A stretch of 64,000 bases of DNA from Leptofilum sp965223525. GTDB lineage: Bacteria > Chloroflexota > Anaerolineae > Promineifilales > Promineifilaceae. The translations under genes and the position numbers were made by a program. Positions 26,110 through 34,149 of this stretch are shown here, one piece after another. Below the pieces are notes generated by a model that ran no database searches, had not been told where the DNA came from, and worked only from the letters and a program-made list of their open reading frames with translations. Every line of letters begins with the position of its first letter. The stretch's first letter is position 1. The DNA lies in NCBI RefSeq assembly GCF_965223525.1, contig NZ_CBDCWX010000004.1, positions 1,054,001-1,118,000 on the forward strand, read 5' to 3'.

Positions 26110-28833
26110 ATGTCTTTGCTCAGTTTGCCCGACCAAATTAGCCACGCTTTTAGCCTGGATGAGCTACGCAGCCTCTGCTTTGATTTGAACATTCGGTACG
26201 AAAGTTTGCGTGGGGAAACGATTGATGACAAAGCGCTGGCTTTGGTGCTTTACTGCGAGCGGCGCAGCTTGACTGACCAGCTCTTGGCTATTTGTGCTGA
26301 GAAACGGCCGTCTCAAACCTGGTCACGCGCTCAATTTCAACCCGCCAGCGATGCCGTTCGCCAAAAATATGTGGCGCATCTGCAAAATCGGTACCAATAT
26401 CTGGATTTTCGCGGGATGGGGCCCGCTAGCGAGCAACCGATTCGCCTGCCGCTGGATGCCGTGTATGTGCCGCTGAACGGCCGTATCAACCGCACCCTCA
26501 CCCGTGACCACAACCAGCCCCCGCCCATCCAGCCACTGCTCACCCTGCTGCAACAAAAAGATGGCCTCATTGTGCTGGGCAACCCTGGCAGCGGAAAAAC
26601 CACCTGGCTCAAATATTTGGCACACCAGCTAGCCAGCGGGCATGGTGAGCAACTCGGCCTGGGCAACCGGCTGCCGCTGGTGCTTTCGCTGTCTGCCTAC
26701 GCCACTGCCCTGGCTGGCGAAGACATGCCGCTCCCCCAGTTTTTGGCCGACTTCTACCAGGCCATCGGTTTTGATGCGCCGCTGGACGGCCTGTTCCAGA
26801 CCACGCTGGCTGCGGGCAACGCGCTCCTGCTGCTAGACGGCCTGGATGAGATTACTGATCCTGCCCTCCGCCATCTCGTCAGCAGCCGCCTGCTCGACCT
26901 CTTTACCATCCAGCGGCAAAATGGCAACAAATTTGTCATCACCAGCCGCCCGGCCGGGTATCAGGGAGCGCGCCTGCTGGCAGATGGCCTACTGGAATGC
27001 ACCGTCGTGCCGCTAGATCACTCTCAAATTGAACAGTTTGTGCGCCAGTGGACGGCCGTCCTCACCCCACAAGATTCACCAAAAGCATCCGCTACCCAGC
27101 AAAACCGCTTGCTTACCTTGCTGGATGAAAATACGGCCGTGCAGGAATTGGCTTCGATTCCGCTGCTGCTCACCATTTTGCTGCTGCTGCAACGGCAAGG
27201 GACGCTCCTGCCCCAAAAACGCATCGCCCTGTACGATTTGTACCTGCACACCCTGCTGCTCCATTGGCAAACCGGTCGCAGCCTGGATCGCCCTCCGCAG
27301 AATCAATTTTCACCAGAGCAAATGCTCCAACTTTTGCCCCCGCTGGCACTGTGGATGCACGAAACCAGCCCACAGCGCAGCCAGGTGCCAACGGCCGCAT
27401 TGCAGCAGCAGCTAACCGCGCTGCTGGCCGACCAAGATGATCCGGCACCCAGCACCAACGCCGCCACCTTTTTGCAAATGCTGCAAACCATCACCGGCCT
27501 GATGATCAGCCCCGCGCCCAACACTGCCGGCTTTTTGCACCTCACCTTTCAGGAGTACGCCGCTGCCCTCGCCCTGGCTAATTTGGCCGATGAAACGGAC
27601 ACCGTGCCTTTGCTAGCCGCCATCCAGGCACGACTAACCGACCTCGGCTGGCACGAGGTCATCTTGCTGACGCTGGGCATTGTGGCGCAGGTGCAGTTCC
27701 GCCCCAATTTAGCCAACCAAATCTTGCAACAGCTATTGGCAGAGGCAAATCCGGCGGAAGATGGGGAAACGATGCTGCTATTGGGAGAGACGGCCGTTCT
27801 CCTGCACACCGATTTGAGTGAGGCATTGCAAACGGCCGTTCCCCAAGCACTTGTCCACACCACCACAACGGTGCGTCGGCCAGCCAGCCAGCGGGTGCAG
27901 GCGGGGCAATTATTGGGTCAATTGGGCGATCCCCGCGCCGACGTGCTGACGCTGGAACAGGCTCTGTTTTGCTACGTACCGGGCGGCTCATTTTGGCTCG
28001 GCCGCGCCGATGAAGCCACCCTCTACAATGGCTTGCCAAATCCGTATTGGATAAGCCAATTCCCAGTAACGCAGGCGCAGTTTACCCAATTTGTGGCCGC
28101 AGGTGGCTACAGCCAGCCAGAACTGTGGCCGGAGGCGGCTGCCGTTAACCGCTGGCGACCGGGCGAGGTGCAGGATTGGGCACAGCGCGGCTGGCGCGCA
28201 GAACCATTTGCGTACGGCCGTCCCTTCAACCTGCCCAATCATCCCATCGTGGGCATCACCTGGTTCGAGGCGTTGGCATTTACGCGCTGGCTAACACAAC
28301 ATTGGCGCGATTCTGGCGTTTTGCTCGATGGCTGGCAGGTGCAGCTCCCCACCGAAGTCGCTTGGGAAAAAGCCGCGCGTGGCGGTTTGCAAATCCCCCA
28401 ATGGCCGATGATTGTGTCGGCTGCCATCGCCATGGAAAATCCGCACCCTACCCTGCAACTTACCAAAAATCCTGCCCCGCAACGGCCGTATCCCGGCCAA
28501 ACCAGCCTCACCCCACAAACCGCTAACGTGAACGAAACGGCCGTGGCCACCAGCAGCGCCGTTGGCTGTTTCCCGCAGCCATCCCCTGTAGGTTGCCAGG
28601 AGATGTGCGGCAATGTGTGGGAATGGACGGGGAGCCGTTTTCGGCCGTTTCCGTATGATCCAGCAGACGGCCGTGAAGACCCAGACGTGAAGCTGTATGA
28701 AGAGATGGTACTGCGCGGCGGGGCGTACTGGAGCGACACCCGCGCCGCCAATGCTACCTTCCGCGCCCGCCGCAGCCCTAATGACCAAAACAGCAGCTAC
28801 GGCTTCCGCCTCATGATGCTAAAACAGCGGTAG
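26110..28833 (+). CDS. STAND/NACHT NTPase with N-terminal death-like effector-associated domain and C-terminal FGE-like domain
   Basis: 907 residues from the ATG at 26110 (AGGAGAG upstream). Residues 1-60 (HAFSLDELRSLCFDLNI through LVLYCERRSLTDQLLAI) are an effector-associated, death-like helical domain. The NACHT core follows with Walker A GNPGSGKT at 157-164 and Walker B LLLLDGLDEI at 239-248. A helical region with HEAT-like repeats runs to about 610. Residues 617-907 form a formylglycine-enzyme/C-type-lectin fold (CYVPGGSFWLG, FPVTQAQF, EVAWEKAARGG, CGNVWEWTGS, LRGGAYWSD, YGFRLMML). The catalytic Cys pair of real FGE is absent, so this end is probably a binding module. Such proteins act as NLR-like sensors in conflict systems. 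Confidence 0.92.
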   Translation: MSLLSLPDQISHAFSLDELRSLCFDLNIRYESLRGETIDDKALALVLYCERRSLTDQLLAICAEKRPSQTWSRAQFQPASDAVRQKYVAHLQNRYQYLDFRGMGPASEQPIRLPLDAVYVPLNGRINRTLTRDHNQPPPIQPLLTLLQQKDGLIVLGNPGSGKTTWLKYLAHQLASGHGEQLGLGNRLPLVLSLSAYATALAGEDMPLPQFLADFYQAIGFDAPLDGLFQTTLAAGNALLLLDGLDEITDPALRHLVSSRLLDLFTIQRQNGNKFVITSRPAGYQGARLLADGLLECTVVPLDHSQIEQFVRQWTAVLTPQDSPKASATQQNRLLTLLDENTAVQELASIPLLLTILLLLQRQGTLLPQKRIALYDLYLHTLLLHWQTGRSLDRPPQNQFSPEQMLQLLPPLALWMHETSPQRSQVPTAALQQQLTALLADQDDPAPSTNAATFLQMLQTITGLMISPAPNTAGFLHLTFQEYAAALALANLADETDTVPLLAAIQARLTDLGWHEVILLTLGIVAQVQFRPNLANQILQQLLAEANPAEDGETMLLLGETAVLLHTDLSEALQTAVPQALVHTTTTVRRPASQRVQAGQLLGQLGDPRADVLTLEQALFCYVPGGSFWLGRADEATLYNGLPNPYWISQFPVTQAQFTQFVAAGGYSQPELWPEAAAVNRWRPGEVQDWAQRGWRAEPFAYGRPFNLPNHPIVGITWFEALAFTRWLTQHWRDSGVLLDGWQVQLPTEVAWEKAARGGLQIPQWPMIVSAAIAMENPHPTLQLTKNPAPQRPYPGQTSLTPQTANVNETAVATSSAVGCFPQPSPVGCQEMCGNVWEWTGSRFRPFPYDPADGREDPDVKLYEEMVLRGGAYWSDTRAANATFRARRSPNDQNSSYGFRLMMLKQR

Positions 28834-28913
28834 GGACAGACCCCCGTGTCTGTCCGATATGAGCATCCTACCCTGACAAAGCTGGGCACACACGGGGGTG
28901 TGCCCCTACAGGA
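28834..28913. repeat. CCCCCGTGTCTGTCC / GGGCACACACGGGGGTG intergenic repeat
   Basis: The left arm GGACAGACCCCCGTGTCTG and the right arm CACACACGGGGGTGTGCCCC pair imperfectly across about 35 bases. It follows the NACHT stop by a few bases and could end that operon's transcript. I recognise the general type from other environmental genomes, but not a named family. Confidence 0.5.
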
Positions 28914-28948
28914 AAATCTCCCTATGCACAACCGTTAAATTAATGTTG

Positions 28949-28983
28949 TTGTCCACGCCATTTCCCTTTGCTACAGTTCATTC
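28949..28983 (+). promoter_or_regulatory. Candidate leaderless promoter (TTGTCC-17-TACAGT)
   Basis: TTGTCC at 28949-28954, a 17-base spacer, then TACAGT at 28972-28977 preceded by TG at the extended -10 position. The ATG follows six bases later and there is no ribosome-binding site. Confidence 0.45.
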
Positions 28984-29832
28984 ATGATTAAACTACGGAT
29001 TTTTCTACTTGTGTTCGCTATTTTTCTGGTGGCATGTGGAGGGGCAGATGAGGCTATACAGGTGCAGGATGCCGTTTCGCCCATTCAAATTATCCGGATG
29101 AGCGCGGATACGGCCGTTGGCAATCCGCGCATTGTATTTGGCCTGTTCGATGGTCCCGACGCGGTTGCCGATGCCCAAAGCGTGGCGCTAAGCATGGCTG
29201 AGGTAGGCGAAGCAGCAGCTGAACCAATCTGGCAAGGCTCCGCCGAAAATTACAGCGACTACGAAGTGCCGTACTGGGTAGCCCATCCCACTATTCCCAG
29301 CCCCGGTTTTTGGGGCATCACGGCAGAGGTGGTTTTGGCAGACGGCCGTACCGTCACCAGCCAGTTCACCATTGAAGCCAAAGCAGAAAGTGAGGCAGTG
29401 AGCGCGGGCGAAATGGCACCATTAAGCCTCAACCGCACACTAGCTACCGAGCCAGACATCTTCAAACTCAGCTCCGGCAACGACCCAGACCCCGCCTTTT
29501 ACCAACTCACCGTGGCCGATGCGGTGGCCAGCGGCAAGCCAACGGTCGTGGGCTTCATCACCCCTGGCCTGTGTGAAACAAAATGGTGCGCCCCCGTCCT
29601 CAACAGCGTCGCCACCGTGCGCGAGCAGGTGGGGGATGCTGTCAACTTCATTCACATCGAGGTGTATGAGGATTTCCAGGCACTGACCTACGTGCCAGAG
29701 ATGGCCGAGTGGGGTCTGGAAACAGAGCCGTACATTTTTGTACTGGACGGGGATGGGCAGGTGACAGCTAGTTTGCCGGGGCCAGTTTCGCCCCGCGAAC
29801 TCTCACAAGCCCTGGATGAGGTTCTGCCGTGA
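28984..29832 (+). CDS. Lipoprotein with C-terminal thioredoxin-like domain (CxxxxC)
   Basis: 282 residues. A lipoprotein signal ends in the lipobox LVACGG, so Cys19 would be lipidated and the protein anchored outside the membrane. Residues about 30-145 form a beta-rich domain with an FGLFDGPDAVADAQ stretch. Residues about 165-280 look thioredoxin-like: GKPTVVGFITPGLCETKWCAPVLN puts two Cys at 197 and 202, four residues apart and not the usual CxxC. The gene overlaps the CopC-like gene at its stop, so a copper or thiol role (Sco-like delivery or CuA assembly) is a fair guess but unproven. Confidence 0.75.
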   Translation: MIKLRIFLLVFAIFLVACGGADEAIQVQDAVSPIQIIRMSADTAVGNPRIVFGLFDGPDAVADAQSVALSMAEVGEAAAEPIWQGSAENYSDYEVPYWVAHPTIPSPGFWGITAEVVLADGRTVTSQFTIEAKAESEAVSAGEMAPLSLNRTLATEPDIFKLSSGNDPDPAFYQLTVADAVASGKPTVVGFITPGLCETKWCAPVLNSVATVREQVGDAVNFIHIEVYEDFQALTYVPEMAEWGLETEPYIFVLDGDGQVTASLPGPVSPRELSQALDEVLP

Positions 29833-30275
29833 GAAAATTTTGGCTGATTTTGTGGGGAGCGGCCGTTTTTGTGTTCATTCCCACCGTTTTTGCCCATGCA
29901 GAACTGGTCTCAGCCATGCCAGAACCGGGCAGTACCATCGCTGAACTCACCGAACTGCGGCTCACGTTCAGCGAGCCAATTGGCCTCAACGGGCAAATTC
30001 AACTGCATCAAAACTTCATTTCGGCGGCAGATTTGCAGCCGGTAGTGGAAAATGAGAGTGAGTTGGTAACGGCCGTTCCGCCCCTGCCAGATGGCGTGTA
30101 CACGGTGCAGTGGTCAGTCATCAGCGCCGATGGCCACCCTATCCGCGGCAGCTACAGCCTCGGCATAGACGGCAGACCGGGTCATGCGAATCCCACCCCC
30201 TGGTTTTTTGGGGGGATTTTGCTAATTTTGGGAATGGGAACGGCCGTCTGGCTGCACCGCAAGCAATCAACCTAG
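29829..30275 (+). CDS. CopC-domain copper-binding envelope protein
   Basis: 148 residues from a GTG start that overlaps the previous stop. A signal peptide is followed by mature HAELVSAMPEPGSTI, the usual CopC N-terminus with His1. The domain continues through LTFSEPIGL and ends with VISADGHPIRGSYSLGI, whose DGHP His is a Cu(II) ligand. A C-terminal membrane helix (about 122-142) tethers it. CopC-type proteins bind Cu(II) outside the membrane for transport or supply to enzymes. No CopD homologue is next to it. Together with the preceding lipoprotein it could serve the CuA enzyme at the left end of the window. Confidence 0.9.
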   Translation: MRKFWLILWGAAVFVFIPTVFAHAELVSAMPEPGSTIAELTELRLTFSEPIGLNGQIQLHQNFISAADLQPVVENESELVTAVPPLPDGVYTVQWSVISADGHPIRGSYSLGIDGRPGHANPTPWFFGGILLILGMGTAVWLHRKQST

Positions 30276-30290
30276 CGGTTCTTTTTTTAC

Positions 30291-30335
30291 CGCAGAGGAA
30301 AAAGAGAACAATCTCAAAAATCTCTGTGATCTCTA
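30291..30335. repeat. CACAGAG-family intergenic repeat (copy 3)
   Basis: CCGCAGAGGAAAAAGAG and CTCTGTGATCTCT form imperfect arms around an AT-rich centre. It lies directly before the pyroglutamyl peptidase start. Confidence 0.45.
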
Positions 30336-30980
30336 ATGATGAAATTTCTAGTTACCGGATTTGAACCATTTGGCCAAAGCAGCATCAATCCCTCAGAGCA
30401 GGTGGTGCGGCATTTGGCTGCGATGCAGTTTGAGGAATTTGGTGTGGCAACGGCCGTACTGCCCGTACATCGCACTCGTGGGTCAGAGGCTTTGATAACG
30501 GCCGTTCTGCAAACCCAGCCAGACGCCATCATCTGCTTGGGCGAAGCAGGCGGTCGCCACGCTATCTCCATCGAGCGGGTCGCCATCAACTTGATGGATT
30601 ACGGTCTGGCCGATAACGACGGTCAGCTCGTGCAAGATGCGCCCATTGAGCCAGACGGCCCGGCCGCATATTTCACCACGCTACCCGTGCGCAAGCTGAT
30701 GCTGGCGGTGCAAAACGGGGGCATCCCGGCGGAACTTTCGCTGACGGCCGGAGCCTATTTGTGCAATCAGGTGACTTACGAACTGCTGCACTTTTTGGCC
30801 AAGCAGCAGCTAGATATGCCCGCTGGCTTTGTGCATCTGCCCTTTTTGCCCCAGCAAGCGGCCGTTCGCCCCGGAAAATTCCCTAGCATGGCCTTGGAGA
30901 CGATGGTAACGGCCGTTACCACCATCCTTACCACGCTTCATACAAAATTATGCGGAACAATTACCAGTGCAAGAAAATAA
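30336..30980 (+). CDS. pcp: Pyroglutamyl-peptidase I
   Basis: 214 residues, the family norm. The start MKFLVTGFEPFG is diagnostic. Glu lies in ICLGEAGGRHAISIERVAIN, the catalytic Cys in TAGAYLCNQVTYELLH, and His in AGFVHLPFLP. It removes N-terminal pyroglutamate from peptides in the cytoplasm. ATG-ATG at 30336 leaves a one-residue uncertainty. Its last 14 bases overlap the next gene's GTG start. Confidence 0.95.
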   Translation: MMKFLVTGFEPFGQSSINPSEQVVRHLAAMQFEEFGVATAVLPVHRTRGSEALITAVLQTQPDAIICLGEAGGRHAISIERVAINLMDYGLADNDGQLVQDAPIEPDGPAAYFTTLPVRKLMLAVQNGGIPAELSLTAGAYLCNQVTYELLHFLAKQQLDMPAGFVHLPFLPQQAAVRPGKFPSMALETMVTAVTTILTTLHTKLCGTITSARK

Positions 30981-31998
30981 TAGCAATTCAAACAAATTCA
31001 GCTCGACACCAACAAAATGGGTCGTCTTGAGCACCGCTCTTTTCTTCACCTTTCTGATCGCTTATCTCGTGCTTAGCTCTACAGCTAACCTTTCGCTGAC
31101 CTCTCAGTCAGAAAATGAGCCAGCTTCACGCCCCCTTATCTTGCTTTATCTAAAGGGAGACGAAAGCCAAAAACAACTCCATCAATATGATTTTTCGAAT
31201 GGATCTAACTTGGCCCTCGATGTTTTCTTGCAGGGCGAGTCACCCGACTCGCTGGTCTGGCGCGATAAAAATCATGTCCTCTTTGTTTCTGCACAACAAG
31301 ACTTTATCGAGCTCAATCTGGAGTCTGGCAAGGCAATCGTATTGCAATCTCATCAGAGGTCTTTATTTAGAAAGTACAGGAGTATGGTCGGCTCGCTTGA
31401 CTGGTGCTCTGGAATTGAGCGCTTTGTCGTGACAGGGACTGGTGTTTCGCCAGATTTTGGTTGGGTAGAAATCTTAAATTCATCTGGCGAGCTGGACGAG
31501 ACGGTCTCAAACCGATCAGGGTATATGGATATTGCTTGTTCCCCTGACAGCAGTTCGGTAGCAGTGGTTGATACAATTAATTCAGGGGGGTTGGTGAGCG
31601 TGTTGGGCAATACGCCACTGCCACAAGTCACTGAAAATGAAGACATATTTCTGACCATTGTAAGCTTAGCAGATGGTGAATCCACACGACTTACACAAGA
31701 TGGTTTTGTTATTCAGCCCAATTGGTCACCTGATGGGTCGCAGATTGCATTTGTCGGGCAATTTAAGACCGATGCTTATGAAACGCAAATCTATTTGATC
31801 AATTTGGATACTAAGGAAAGAGAAGTTTTGACCAGCTTTGAAGATGCGAATCTCGCTACGCCAGTGTGGTCACCTGATGGAAAAATGATTGCTTTTGTTA
31901 AGGATGGCGACATTTGGCTCATTCAAATTGAAACGGGGGAAATAACCCAGGTAACAGAAACGCCAGAAGAGGAATCTGCCCCAGTTTGGCATCCATAA
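30967..31998 (+). CDS. Membrane-anchored TolB/PD40 beta-propeller protein
   Basis: 343 residues. One N-terminal membrane helix (about 17-38) is followed by a beta-propeller of TolB-like blades, most clearly PNWSPDGSQIAFVG and PVWSPDGKMIAFVKDG near the C-terminus. The last blade ends APVWHP. The domain would lie outside the membrane and probably serves protein binding. The GTG start at 30967 is inside the end of pcp. Codon use and a lack of ACGGCCGT octamers set it somewhat apart from its neighbours, which may mean a later arrival. Confidence 0.8.
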   Translation: MQENNSNSNKFSSTPTKWVVLSTALFFTFLIAYLVLSSTANLSLTSQSENEPASRPLILLYLKGDESQKQLHQYDFSNGSNLALDVFLQGESPDSLVWRDKNHVLFVSAQQDFIELNLESGKAIVLQSHQRSLFRKYRSMVGSLDWCSGIERFVVTGTGVSPDFGWVEILNSSGELDETVSNRSGYMDIACSPDSSSVAVVDTINSGGLVSVLGNTPLPQVTENEDIFLTIVSLADGESTRLTQDGFVIQPNWSPDGSQIAFVGQFKTDAYETQIYLINLDTKEREVLTSFEDANLATPVWSPDGKMIAFVKDGDIWLIQIETGEITQVTETPEEESAPVWHP

Positions 31999-32090
31999 CT
32001 GATCTCAGCCAGATGACGATCCTGTCCCAATGGCCGATGTGTGGCCTAGAACGTTTTGATTAAATAAAAGCACGCCTATCTTCCCAAACA

Positions 32091-32135
32091 GTTGGCAGTC
32101 GCAAAAAGTTTATGCGACTGTCAACTTTGGTTTTT
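32091..32135 (+). terminator. Rho-independent terminator after the propeller gene
   Basis: GTTGGCAGTCGCA and TGCGACTGTCAAC form a 13-base stem with one G-T pair around a 9-base loop, followed within a few bases by GGTTTTT. Confidence 0.7.
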
Positions 32136-32137
32136 GG

Positions 32138-32170
32138 AGACTTTTAAAGTTTCGGAAACTTCAAAAGTCT
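32138..32170. repeat. Tight AGACTTTT hairpin upstream of the BNR-repeat gene
   Basis: AGACTTTTAAAGTTTC and GAAACTTCAAAAGTCT are complementary except at one base and are separated by a single G. It sits in tandem with the terminator and 13 bases before the next ATG. It resembles the hairpin at 39181-39214. Confidence 0.55.
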
Positions 32171-32182
32171 GGAGCAATCGTT

Positions 32183-33148
32183 ATGGAATTATTTTTAGCA
32201 ACGCAAAATGGCGTCTTGCTGGCGCATAATCGAACCGGAAATTGGCAAACTGAGGCGCGGGGGTTGAACGGCCGTATCGTCACCAGCATCATCGCCCGCG
32301 AGGGGGTGATTTTGGCGGGCACTACCGAAGGCATCTTCCGCTCCGATGATTTGGGGGCAAGCTGGTACGCGCAAAGCAACGGCCTGACGGAAAAGCACGT
32401 CCGCTGGCTAGCGTATCACCCAGACATCTCCGATTTGGAGTTTGCCGGGACGGAACCGGCTGCCCTCTTTGTCTCCCGCGACGGCGGCGAAAATTGGGTG
32501 GAGCGGCCCGAAGTGGCAGAATTGCGTGACGAGCACGGCTGGTGGCTGCCCTACTCGCCAGAAGCGGGCTGCGTGCGCGGCTTTGCCTTTCATGGGCAGC
32601 ACACTTTTGCGGCGGTGGAAGTGGGCGGTCTGCTCTGCTCCGACGATGGTGGCGACTCCTGGCAGCTGGCCGACGGCAGCAACGGCCGTCCCGAATTTGG
32701 CACGCCGCCAGATGGACTCATCCACCCAGACGTGCATTCGATTGTGGTGCATCCAAGCAGCCACAACTTGCTCTACGCGCCGACGGGCGGCGGTTTTTAC
32801 CACTCAAACAACGGGGGCGTAAGCTGGCAGCCGCTGTATGCCGATTGCTATGTGCGGGCGGTCTGGGTGAACCCGGCCAACAGCCAGGAAATGGTGTTGG
32901 GACCCGCGGAGAATGCTGGGGGAAGGAACGGCCGTATCGAGTACACAACCGACGGTGGGCAAACGTGGCAACCGCTCACGGAGCCGCAGCCCCGCAACAT
33001 GGTCGAGCGCTTTGTCCAGGGAGATGACCAGCTTTTTGCCGTCATGTCCAACGGCTCACTGTGGCACGCCCCGCTGCCCAGCCAATCCTGGAGCGAAATC
33101 TTATCCCCCGCCACCAAAATCGAAGCTGCCTGCCAGAAGTTGGGTTAG
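32183..33148 (+). CDS. BNR/sialidase-type beta-propeller protein
   Basis: 321 residues with repeated Asp-box-like blades: GIFRSDDLGASWYAQ, LFVSRDGGENWVE, LLCSDDGGDSWQL, FYHSNNGGVSWQP and EYTTDGGQTWQP. This is the fold of sialidases, Vps10 and YCF48-like proteins. No signal peptide or catalytic sialidase residues are evident, so a binding or scaffold role is more likely than glycosidase. GGAG precedes the start. Four or more ACGGCCGT sites fall in it, each read as NGR. Confidence 0.82.
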   Translation: MELFLATQNGVLLAHNRTGNWQTEARGLNGRIVTSIIAREGVILAGTTEGIFRSDDLGASWYAQSNGLTEKHVRWLAYHPDISDLEFAGTEPAALFVSRDGGENWVERPEVAELRDEHGWWLPYSPEAGCVRGFAFHGQHTFAAVEVGGLLCSDDGGDSWQLADGSNGRPEFGTPPDGLIHPDVHSIVVHPSSHNLLYAPTGGGFYHSNNGGVSWQPLYADCYVRAVWVNPANSQEMVLGPAENAGGRNGRIEYTTDGGQTWQPLTEPQPRNMVERFVQGDDQLFAVMSNGSLWHAPLPSQSWSEILSPATKIEAACQKLG

Positions 33149-33262
33149 TAATTCAGCAAAGCGAAAAAATTAAACGTATTAATCCAATATTGCGACAAGA
33201 ATGTTAGTAAGGAAGTTGTTGTTGCAATTCTGGAATAAGGGTTTCCACCTCATCACGATTGG

Positions 33263-33282
33263 TTAATTAAGGGCTTAATTAA
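33263..33282. terminator. TTAATTAAG/CTTAATTAA palindrome
   Basis: A 9-base perfect stem with a two-base centre, three bases past the stop of the minus-strand membrane gene at 33285. The AT-rich stem makes it a weak terminator or a protein-binding palindrome. Confidence 0.35.
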
Positions 33283-33284
33283 AA

Positions 33285-33698
33285 TCACTTTTGCAGGCGA
33301 CGCAACCCAATGAGCTGCAAGATGGCAAACGTGGCTACCGCCTCGGCTTGTAAGCCAATAAACCATCGCCCAGCCACGGTAAACAGCGACCAGCCCAGAC
33401 CCAAAAGCAAAAAGCTGCCAATAACCCAGGCAATATCCATGCCGGAGATGAGCCGCGCTTGCTGCAGATCGTTGGCTGCAGCACGGTACACCATGACGCC
33501 AAAAGGCAGCAGGCCCAGCCCCACAACAAGCACGCTCCAACCAGGGATTTGCGGCCCCAAGAAGCGGGCAATTGGCCCAGACGCCACCACAAAAGCCAAT
33601 CCTGTTAGCAGCGAGAAGAGCGCATTGGCTTGTAACGCACGGCGCAGAAAAGTTGCACGGGGATGTTGTTGATTAGATGAGAAAGATTGTGTTTGCAT
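33285..33698 (-). CDS. Four-helix membrane protein, unknown
   Basis: 137 residues. After a polar N-terminus (about 1-22) there are four hydrophobic helices at about 28-48, 55-72, 88-105 and 112-132. I do not recognise a family beyond a resemblance to small DoxX-like or SPW-like membrane proteins. It is preceded at 18 bases by another small membrane gene on the same strand, and the two are probably co-transcribed. AGGAAATC lies before the start. Confidence 0.7.
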   Translation of the reverse strand: MQTQSFSSNQQHPRATFLRRALQANALFSLLTGLAFVVASGPIARFLGPQIPGWSVLVVGLGLLPFGVMVYRAAANDLQQARLISGMDIAWVIGSFLLLGLGWSLFTVAGRWFIGLQAEAVATFAILQLIGLRRLQK

Positions 33699-33716
33699 GT
33701 GATTTCCTCCAGAGAT

Positions 33717-34007
33717 TTATGCTTTTAGATGAAAACGATTGTAAAAATAGCGGCCTGTTACCAAATAGATGAACAACATTGCTAAAGCACCAAGCAAAAT
33801 GCCGTGCGTTGATAATGCCTGAATACTATGCTGCACATGAAACAACAGCAGTGCAACAACAACATTTAGCAAGGCATAACCCAAGTTTGCCATTGGCTTA
33901 TAGCCAAATGCGCTTAAAAAACGGATTTCAAACAGCCCAACGAGCAGGTGAGGCATCGCGTTCATCAGAAAAAAGCCAGTCAAAAAATCAATCAGGGTCA
34001 ATTCCAT
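33717..34007 (-). CDS. Small three-helix membrane protein, unknown
   Basis: 96 residues from the ATG at 34007, which is seven bases after GGAGG; the ATG two codons earlier is too close to it. Three hydrophobic stretches (about 5-28, 40-60, 65-85) are separated by short loops, and the C-terminus is basic (RYFYNRFHLKA). It is upstream of the four-helix membrane gene. No family is recognised. Confidence 0.7.
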   Translation of the reverse strand: MELTLIDFLTGFFLMNAMPHLLVGLFEIRFLSAFGYKPMANLGYALLNVVVALLLFHVQHSIQALSTHGILLGALAMLFIYLVTGRYFYNRFHLKA

Positions 34008-34149
34008 TTGCATTCCTCCAAAACTTTTTGTACAGAGACAATGCAAAATTACCTGTTTAGGCTGTGCCAAGTCTATGAAAAGTGGTGCCAAACAGTGCCA
34101 AATTTGGAGAAAGGTTTGCGGATATTGGGAAAGCGGAAAGAATCCGCGG

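Noticed and set aside
26110..28833. Active formylglycine-generating enzyme
   Set aside because: The catalytic Cys pair is missing and no sulfatase is nearby.
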